Positions 57,823 through 64,000 of a DNA stretch of 64,000 bases are shown here, piece after piece. The stretch is taken from positions 1-64,000 of the forward strand of contig CAMZKL010000016.1 of assembly GCA_947311255.1 (NCBI GenBank), given 5' to 3'. Every line of letters begins with the position of its first letter. The stretch's first letter is position 1. The notes under the pieces were generated by a model. The model had not been told where the DNA came from. It ran no database searches and saw only the letters and a program-made list of their open reading frames with translations. A program made the position numbers and the translations under genes. Source of the DNA: an uncultured Chlorobiota bacterium. GTDB lineage: Bacteria > Bacteroidota > Bacteroidia > Bacteroidales > JAADGE01.

Positions 57823-59058
57823 TTTATTAATCTTAATAGTCTTATTTTTTATAATTGGCTTTGCCCAAAAACTAATGCTTAAAACATAAGCAAGTGCTAA
57901 ATAATTTAAGAACATTCCTGTTTTTAAACTTGTAAGGTCGCTCAAAAAACCTATTAAAAGTTGAACAACTGCACCACCCATAATTCCTGTCATTAAAATT
58001 CCGGCAAATGAACCGTGATGTTTTAAAACAGAATTTAATGCTAATGAAATTATTATAGGGTACATTACTGATAAAAACAATCCGCTGACTTGAAATGAAT
58101 ACAAAGAAATTTGTGCTGTTCCGAATAATGCTCCCGTTAAACTTAAAAGAGCAAGAATTGTAAATATTTTAAGAACTAATTTACTGTCAATTAATTTTAG
58201 TAAAACCAAACCAATTATTCCTCCTATTGTAAGAAGTCCCCAGAAATTTCCAACTGAATTTGCCCCAACTGTCTCATAATCAAACCCATGATATACTTGC
58301 AGGAACTTTGACATCCAATATGAAATTCCTTGTTCTGCACCCACATAAGCAAAAATTCCTAAAAAATAAAGAATAACTAACTTGTTTTTAAATAAGTCAA
58401 AATAACTTTCTTTTGTTCCGACTTTTTCGTCTTCTTTAAGCTCAATTTTCGGAAAAGAAAAAAATAAAATTAAAAAAATCATTATTAAACTTGCAATTGC
58501 AAATAACCAGTAAATTGATACCCACGACATACTTTCCGGTGTTAAATCTGAAAGTGTTTTTATGAAAAATCCTTGACTGTTATTATTAATGTTTGTAACT
58601 AACCAAGAATAAATTTTAGGACTGATAAATGATGCTGCACCAAAAATTAATTGAGCAAGAACAGATGTAAAAGCATAATGTTCCTCACCTCCGGCAACTC
58701 TGAGTAAAGGGTTTATAACTACTTGTAAAATAGCCATTCCTGTACCGATGGTAAATAATGAAAAAATAAAAATTCCGAAAGAAGGCAGTTCAGAAAATAA
58801 AATTGAACCCAATAGTGCAAGAACAAATGCAAAAATCATCATTTTTTTAGCACCATATTTTTCTAATAGAAAACCTGCCGGAATTGACATTACACCATAA
58901 GCAATAAAAAAAGAAAAGGGTAAAAAACCTGCCATTGTTTCGCTAAGACTGAAACTTGACGAAACACTCGGATTTAAAGCCCCAAGAATATTTGTTAAAA
59001 ATGATATTACAAAAAATGTTATAAGTATAAGTAATACAATGGCGTAATTTCTTTTCAT
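57802..59058 (-). CDS. Sugar MFS transporter (FucP/GluP-like)
   Basis: A 418-residue 12-helix major facilitator. The N-terminal half shows FFVISFLTNILGALNPSVSSSF, IPAGFLLEKYGAKK (motif A-like) and MAILQVVINPLLRVAGGEEHYAFTSVLAQLIFGAASFISPKI, the last typical of the FucP/NagP/GluP sugar-proton symporters. It lies at the downstream end of the SusCD locus and would carry the released sugar across the inner membrane. A long hairpin (59089-59120) separates it from the lipoprotein gene. Confidence 0.92.
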   Translation of the reverse strand: MKRNYAIVLLILITFFVISFLTNILGALNPSVSSSFSLSETMAGFLPFSFFIAYGVMSIPAGFLLEKYGAKKMMIFAFVLALLGSILFSELPSFGIFIFSLFTIGTGMAILQVVINPLLRVAGGEEHYAFTSVLAQLIFGAASFISPKIYSWLVTNINNNSQGFFIKTLSDLTPESMSWVSIYWLFAIASLIMIFLILFFSFPKIELKEDEKVGTKESYFDLFKNKLVILYFLGIFAYVGAEQGISYWMSKFLQVYHGFDYETVGANSVGNFWGLLTIGGIIGLVLLKLIDSKLVLKIFTILALLSLTGALFGTAQISLYSFQVSGLFLSVMYPIIISLALNSVLKHHGSFAGILMTGIMGGAVVQLLIGFLSDLTSLKTGMFLNYLALAYVLSISFWAKPIIKNKTIKINKSKIKPQ

Positions 59059-59088
59059 TGTTCTATTTTAAATTTTGTAAATAAAAAT

Positions 59089-59120
59089 ATATCTGCCTGT
59101 TTTTAAAAACAGACAGATAT
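59089..59120 (-). promoter_or_regulatory. Intercistronic hairpin in the SusCD operon
   Basis: ATATCTGCCTGTTTTT (59089-59104) and AAAAACAGACAGATAT (59105-59120) form a 16-bp stem with one mismatch and no loop to speak of. It has no strong T run on the minus strand. It may attenuate or protect transcripts so that the transporter is made less than SusCD (inference). Confidence 0.6.
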
Positions 59121-59138
59121 TTATAAGATGCTATTTTT

Positions 59139-59981
59139 CTATGGAATATCAGGATTTGTTCCTTTTTTCTTAAAACTCCAACCCCAACCTGTTTCTTCCG
59201 AATCTAATTGGTCTTGCCACAAAATTAATTGGTTATCTGTTAAAAGTTTTATTTCATAAGTTCCGTTTATTGTTGTTGCCGGATTTGTACAATCAATGTT
59301 ATAATCAAGAATATACGGATTTTTAACTGTTAAAGTCATATTTTCGGTATCAAGAATAAATGTTCCGTGTACACCTTCATCGCCTTCAACATGATGGTAT
59401 GTATAATTTATTCCTCCGGTTAAATCAAAAACCATTTCCCCGTTTATATCAGGCGTTATTTGTACACACTGTCCCCAACTCCAACTTGGTTGCCATCCAT
59501 CGCCGTTCCAAGCATCAAGTTCTGCTTGATTTCCTGTTTGGTAGCAATAATCCGGTAAACCTGTTGCGGGGTCTGTATTATACACCCAGGTTGTTCCGGA
59601 ACCTGCACCTGTAAGTTCTTTCCACACAGGCATATTTGCAACTTCAGGGTCATTATTATCTACTGTAAAAGTTTTTGTTGTTGTTATTCCTTCGCCTCCT
59701 GTTCCTGAAATTTTGCAAGAAACCGTATAATCGCCAGCAAAAGGGTAGTATGATGTAACTTTCTGTCCTGTTGCTACTTGTCCGTTTCCTAAATCCCATG
59801 AAAAAATAAAACTTCCTTCGGATATTGCCGTAAAAACCGGATTGTATGGGTCTGAATTGTTAATTTTAATTTCTCCTGATGTCGGAGGATTTCCAAGACT
59901 GCCAAATTTGTCTTTTTGCGGTTGGCAAGAATAAAGTATCGCCAAAATAAATATTATTGTAATATATTTTATATGTTTCAT
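59139..59981 (-). CDS. SusE/F-position surface lipoprotein with a PKD domain
   Basis: A 280-residue lipoprotein. The signal peptide ends in a lipobox (ILYSC, Cys19). A PKD-like Ig domain spans about 35-108 (SFIFSWDLGNGQVATG, YPFAGDYTVSCKISG). The C-terminal domain (about 115-280) is Trp-rich (WNGDGWQPSWSWGQC, TGWGWSFKK) and probably binds the glycan. Its place directly after susD (16 nt) is the SusE/SusF slot of polysaccharide utilisation loci. Confidence 0.88.
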   Translation of the reverse strand: MKHIKYITIIFILAILYSCQPQKDKFGSLGNPPTSGEIKINNSDPYNPVFTAISEGSFIFSWDLGNGQVATGQKVTSYYPFAGDYTVSCKISGTGGEGITTTKTFTVDNNDPEVANMPVWKELTGAGSGTTWVYNTDPATGLPDYCYQTGNQAELDAWNGDGWQPSWSWGQCVQITPDINGEMVFDLTGGINYTYHHVEGDEGVHGTFILDTENMTLTVKNPYILDYNIDCTNPATTINGTYEIKLLTDNQLILWQDQLDSEETGWGWSFKKKGTNPDIP

Positions 59982-59997
59982 AATATATGCTTTTAAT

Positions 59998-61473
59998 TTA
60001 ATAAGGATTTTGTGTTAAATTAGGATTAAGATTTATCTCAATTTGAGGAATCAGAAGGTATCTTTTATTATCTGTAAAGCCGGTAATTAAATTACCCCTT
60101 CCTGTTCTCATTAAATCCCAATATCTGTGTCCTTCCATTGCAAGTTCAACACGTCTTTCGTGATATACTGCCTCTAATGGGTCGGAAATAGTAGATGTTC
60201 CTAGACCAACTCTTGCTCTAACTCTGTTTACAGGTGTTTGCCAGTCTCCGCCAATATGTGCAGCTGCTTCTGCTTGCCATAATAATACATCTGCAAAACG
60301 AATAACATGTAAATTCATTCCCGCTTGGTCTTCTCCGTTTCCTCTTTGGCTTGCCGGCAATGCTCTTTTTTGATTATAATATCCAGTGTAACTATCTGGA
60401 TTATGTACGGGGTCTTGCAGGGTATAAAAAGTTTCCTCATCTCCGGTCCCTGCCCATAATACTTCTAAATTTGTAATTATTGTAGAATCTCGTCTTGGGT
60501 CTGTTGCTTCAAATTCGTCATATAAATCTTGTGTAGGTTGGTCAAATCCCCATCCTCCGTTTCTGTCATCACGGCTTCTCATAATAACTTCAAGATGTGC
60601 TCCTTCATTTTCGTCTAACCAACCCGGCATTTGAAAATCTTTAAATTGAATATCGAAAACAGCTTCTACTCCATTATCTGCATCAATTGTAAAGAGATGT
60701 CCGTAATCAGTATCTAAATCAAATTCTCCCGAATCAACAACTTCTGTTGCAGCATCATAAGCATCTTGCCATTTTTCTTCAAAAATATATGTTTTTGTAA
60801 GCAGAGCTTTTGCAGATCCCCAAGTTGCTCTTCCTATTTCTTGTGCCGATAAACTGCTTTTTTTCGGCAAATCAATAATAGCTTCTTTCAAATCTTTTTC
60901 AATTGCTGCATAACATTCTTCAATAGTATTTCTGGGATTAGTATATTCCGAAGGAGCAAGAATATGGTCAACAATAGAAACTCCGCCAAAAGTTTTCACT
61001 AAATTAAACAGATAAAAAGCACGTAAGAATTTTGCTTCTGCAATAACTCTTTTTCCGACAACATTGCTAACATATTCATTGCCCGTTACACCTTCTATTA
61101 ATTTATTTGCCCGGTTTATTCCTATGTAAAAGTCTCTGTATCTTTCATATACTAATGGGTTTTCGGCATTTGCACTAAAAGTTGTAAGTGCAAAAATTTC
61201 TGCATAGTCGCCGTCTCCACCACCGCCTTTTTCTGCATCATCGGAACAAGCATCACCAATTGCCCATTCTGTTAATTGAGAATAATTATATCTTCCCAAA
61301 GGGTCATAAACTCCTGCCAAAGCATTTAATGCGGCATCATCGTTTGCAAAATATGCGGCATCTGCCATTGTCGGAGGCGGAGTATTTAAAAAATCTTTTG
61401 TATTACACGATTGTATCACAATTATTGTGAATAAAAGTGATAATGATTTTAATATTATTTTTTTTATGTTCAT
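59998..61473 (-). CDS. SusD/RagB-family outer-membrane lipoprotein
   Basis: A 491-residue SusD homologue, the surface lid that binds glycan for its SusC partner. The signal peptide ends at VIQSC (lipobox, Cys23). A TPR-rich N-terminal part (LAGVYDPLGRYNYSQLTEW, AEAKFLRAFYLFNLVKTFGG) is followed by the usual C-terminal block with LHVIRFADVLLWQAEAAA, INRVRAR-like VNRVRARVGL and HERRVELAMEGHRYWDLMRTGR. It follows susC by 12 nt. Confidence 0.96.
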   Translation of the reverse strand: MNIKKIILKSLSLLFTIIVIQSCNTKDFLNTPPPTMADAAYFANDDAALNALAGVYDPLGRYNYSQLTEWAIGDACSDDAEKGGGGDGDYAEIFALTTFSANAENPLVYERYRDFYIGINRANKLIEGVTGNEYVSNVVGKRVIAEAKFLRAFYLFNLVKTFGGVSIVDHILAPSEYTNPRNTIEECYAAIEKDLKEAIIDLPKKSSLSAQEIGRATWGSAKALLTKTYIFEEKWQDAYDAATEVVDSGEFDLDTDYGHLFTIDADNGVEAVFDIQFKDFQMPGWLDENEGAHLEVIMRSRDDRNGGWGFDQPTQDLYDEFEATDPRRDSTIITNLEVLWAGTGDEETFYTLQDPVHNPDSYTGYYNQKRALPASQRGNGEDQAGMNLHVIRFADVLLWQAEAAAHIGGDWQTPVNRVRARVGLGTSTISDPLEAVYHERRVELAMEGHRYWDLMRTGRGNLITGFTDNKRYLLIPQIEINLNPNLTQNPY

Positions 61474-61485
61474 AACTTTAATGTT

Positions 61486-64000
61486 TTAAAAGGTTAAATT
61501 AATTCCTAAACTATAAACTCTTGCTTGCGGGTAAAAACCTCTGTCAACTCCAATGTCAAGCGGATTATAATTATTTGTGCCTATTTCTGGATCTAGTCCC
61601 GAATATTTTGTAAGAGTATATAAGTTTTGAGCATTTATATAAATACGCAATTTTTGTAAATGTGTTTTTTTAAGAATTGATGAACTTAAACTGTACCCTA
61701 ATTGCAAAGTTTTTATTCTTAAAAAAGAACCGTCTTCAATAAACCTGTCAGACATTAAAGAATTGTTAACATCAGCAGCATTCATTCTGGGGTAGCGAGC
61801 ATCGTTTTGTGTGCCTTCACCTGTCCATCTGTTTGTCATATCACTTCCAAGGTTCCAAGTTGCAGTAGATGATCTTTTATAAAAAGATGTTCCGTTAAAA
61901 ATTTTATTTCCCTGAACTCCTTGCAATGCTAAATTAAAATCAAAACCTTCGTACATTAAGTTTGCATTTAAAGCAAAAGTGTATTCCGGAAGCGGACTGC
62001 CTAGGAAGAAAAAATCTAATTCTCCGTCGTTATCAGCATCAACATATCTAACATCACCAGGAGCAACATTTGTTTGTGCTGATTGTGCATCAATTTCTGC
62101 TTGATTTTGAAAAATTCCGTCTGTTTTGTAGCCATAAAATTGTGCAATCGGTCTTCCTGCAACAGTTCTTGTAACATTATAAGAGTTCATAAAAGGAGCA
62201 CCGTCAATAAACGCATCTTCAACACCGAGGCTTATAACTTCATTTTTAATTTTACTGAAATTAAGACCAAATGAATATTTTAATTTTTTATCATAATTTG
62301 TATAAACTGTTGAAAACTCTATTCCTGAATTTTTCATATCTCCGACATTTTGAACAGGAGGTGATTCAATACCTGTTTGTGCAGGAACCGGTTTTGACAT
62401 AAGCATATCAGTTGTGTTTTTAATGAAATATTCAATTGTTCCTGATAATTTTCCTTTAAAGAAGCCGTAATCTATTCCAAAATTTGTAGTTGTTGAAGTT
62501 TCCCATTTTAATTCAGGATTTCCCACGCTCGGAAATGAACTTCCGGAAACAAGATTGCCTCCCCAAATATAATTTGCACCCGAACTTGCAGTTGTAACAG
62601 CAGAATAGGGAGGAACACTTCCTTGATTTCCGATTTGTCCCCAACCGGCTCTTAATTTTAAGTTGCTGACATTCTTAAAATCTTGCATAAATCCTTCTTG
62701 CGAAATTACCCAACCAGCAGAGAATGAAGGAAAATATCCCCAAATATTCTTTTTAGGAAATTTTGAAGAGGCATCTGCTCTGAAATTTGCGGTTAATAAA
62801 TATTTATTGAGATAGTTATAATTAATTCTTGCTAAATATGAAAGCATTTTTGTTTGACTTATACTTCCCCAAACAGTTGCGGCATTATTTCCTGTTGCAT
62901 TATCAATATATCTTATATCTGGGTTGTCTGATGGAACATTGTTAACTGAAATGCCGTTGTATTTATATTCAAAACTGTATGTTTCGGCACCGATTAAAGC
63001 ACTTAAAGTATGTTCTCCGTATGATTTTTTATAGTTTAATGTGTTTGACCATTGCTTTGTAAGTCTGTTAGAATTGTTTTTGAATAAATTACTGATTGAG
63101 TTTTGTTGAACAGAACTTACATAATAAACAGGTTTATATTCATCGGTTTCGCCAAAAGAATATTCCAAAGAATAACTTGTTTTGAAATTTAGATTTTTTG
63201 CTATTTTAAGGTCTGCGAAAATATTTCCGATGGTTCTGTAAACTACATCATTATTGTTAGTGTATTCTAGTATTGCAGCGGGGTTCCAAGTGTCATTGTA
63301 AATGCCTGCTGCATATGTTCCGTCATCATATTTGACTTGTGATGCCGGGTCTTTTGAAATTGATGTAATAATTATGCTTGTCCATTCGTCTTGTTCTGCA
63401 ACATTTTTGTATTTATCTTTTGCAAGAGTAATGTTTTCACCGATTTTTAACCAAGATTTTACATTGTAAGATGAGTTTGCTCTGAAAGAAATTCTGTCGA
63501 AACTTGTTTTTTTAACAATACCTTCTTGCTTAAAGGTGTTTGCACTAAAAAAATAGTTTCCTTTTTTATTTGCGCCTGAAAAAGAAATGTCATTACTGTT
63601 TATTACAGCATTTTTATTTGATATTTCATTGAACCAGTTTGTGTTTTTTAATGCAGAGGGGTCGGTTATCGGGGCAGTATTTCCTGCTGCAACCATTGCT
63701 TCATTTTTTAAAGTTCCCCAAGTTTGGGCATCAAGAACATTTGTTGAACGCCAGAAATTTTGAACTCCGTAGTATGAATTAAAAGTAACTTGTCCGCCTT
63801 TTTTTCCTTTTTTTGTTGTAATAATTACAACTCCGTTTGAACCTCTTGAACCGTAAATTGCTGTTGCAGATGCATCTTTAAGTACTTGTATTGATTCAAC
63901 ATCGTTTGTATTTAAAAAATCAACATCGTCAACCATCATTCCGTCAACAACATATAGAGGTTCAGAATCATTAATTGTTCCTATGCCTCTAATTCTTACC
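61486..64000 (-). CDS. SusC/RagA TonB-dependent receptor, 5' end outside the window
   Basis: The C-terminal 838 residues of a SusC-type glycan transporter, running off the right edge. The open frame continues past the ATG at 63939 to the last base with [20 protein letters not shown]. This is the plug's SusC signature, so that ATG is internal. [33 protein letters not shown] plug residues are seen as [21 protein letters not shown]. The barrel ends in the aromatic SLGINLTF. About 150-200 residues (signal peptide, carboxypeptidase-regulatory-like domain and first part of the plug) are missing. It is the first visible gene of the SusCD-lipoprotein-MFS operon. Confidence 0.96.
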   Translation of the reverse strand, partial: VRIRGIGTINDSEPLYVVDGMMVDDVDFLNTNDVESIQVLKDASATAIYGSRGSNGVVIITTKKGKKGGQVTFNSYYGVQNFWRSTNVLDAQTWGTLKNEAMVAAGNTAPITDPSALKNTNWFNEISNKNAVINSNDISFSGANKKGNYFFSANTFKQEGIVKKTSFDRISFRANSSYNVKSWLKIGENITLAKDKYKNVAEQDEWTSIIITSISKDPASQVKYDDGTYAAGIYNDTWNPAAILEYTNNNDVVYRTIGNIFADLKIAKNLNFKTSYSLEYSFGETDEYKPVYYVSSVQQNSISNLFKNNSNRLTKQWSNTLNYKKSYGEHTLSALIGAETYSFEYKYNGISVNNVPSDNPDIRYIDNATGNNAATVWGSISQTKMLSYLARINYNYLNKYLLTANFRADASSKFPKKNIWGYFPSFSAGWVISQEGFMQDFKNVSNLKLRAGWGQIGNQGSVPPYSAVTTASSGANYIWGGNLVSGSSFPSVGNPELKWETSTTTNFGIDYGFFKGKLSGTIEYFIKNTTDMLMSKPVPAQTGIESPPVQNVGDMKNSGIEFSTVYTNYDKKLKYSFGLNFSKIKNEVISLGVEDAFIDGAPFMNSYNVTRTVAGRPIAQFYGYKTDGIFQNQAEIDAQSAQTNVAPGDVRYVDADNDGELDFFFLGSPLPEYTFALNANLMYEGFDFNLALQGVQGNKIFNGTSFYKRSSTATWNLGSDMTNRWTGEGTQNDARYPRMNAADVNNSLMSDRFIEDGSFLRIKTLQLGYSLSSSILKKTHLQKLRIYINAQNLYTLTKYSGLDPEIGTNNYNPLDIGVDRGFYPQARVYSLGINLTF

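Noticed and set aside
63939..64000. Start of susC at the ATG at 63939
   Set aside because: The frame stays open to the window edge and encodes the plug motif LYVVDG upstream of this ATG, so the gene is partial.

Overview
The window is AT-rich DNA from a member of the Bacteroidota (Bacteroidales- or Flavobacteriales-like). Five secreted proteins end in a type IX secretion (T9SS) sorting domain. There is a SusC/SusD pair, an Omp28-like protein and a Rho factor with a long disordered insert. The rpsA promoter has the phylum-specific form TTTG-N19-TAnnTTTG. No tRNA, rRNA, CRISPR array, phage or transposase gene was seen. TAA and TGA are both used as ordinary stops.

Layout. 1-6055: a tandem array of T9SS proteins (a CUB/adhesin-type protein, then an FG-GAP-repeat protein) with near-duplicate terminators. 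6345-10576: an unusual MMPL transporter-acyltransferase-methyltransferase fusion and a small YESSAD-repeat secreted protein. 10982-17357: rpsA, a STAS protein, RNase Z, a C1-type peptidase, a glycosyltransferase and a DUF1573 protein. 17420-21921 (minus strand): a zinc-ribbon membrane protein, ung, a DUF58 protein, a membrane protein and an acyltransferase. 22055-27421: a T9SS serine protease, an RsmI-like methylase and an Omp28-type T9SS protein. 27608-41056 (minus strand): DUF4395, DUF2079, lipB, and a giant T9SS adhesin of about 3,476 codons split by one in-frame TGA. 41405-44133: iorA, iorB and a hotdog-fold protein. 44130-53285 (minus strand): glycosyltransferase, acyltransferase-like protein, POT-like transporter, radC, a frameshifted TPR gene, a GH13 amylase, a MerR regulator, trmD and a CPBP protein. 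53600-57822: rho and a TonB-dependent receptor. 57802-64000 (minus strand): a polysaccharide utilisation locus made of SusC (5' end outside the window), SusD, a PKD lipoprotein and a sugar MFS transporter.

How the genes work together. The T9SS proteins form a surface and secreted layer. The SusCD locus imports a glycan, possibly an alpha-glucan if the GH13 enzyme about 7 kb away belongs with it (inference). IorAB suggests ferredoxin-linked amino-acid fermentation.

The least ordinary signals are non-coding or disruptive. GC-rich palindromes lie in frame inside coding sequences: at the same two loops of two T9SS domains, and once in the MMPL gene. Two about 125-bp intergenic structured repeats have conserved ends. 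There are also long-loop inverted repeats, one nonsense codon in an otherwise intact giant adhesin, and a one-base frameshift in a TPR gene. I did not see a clear new defence or enzymatic system.
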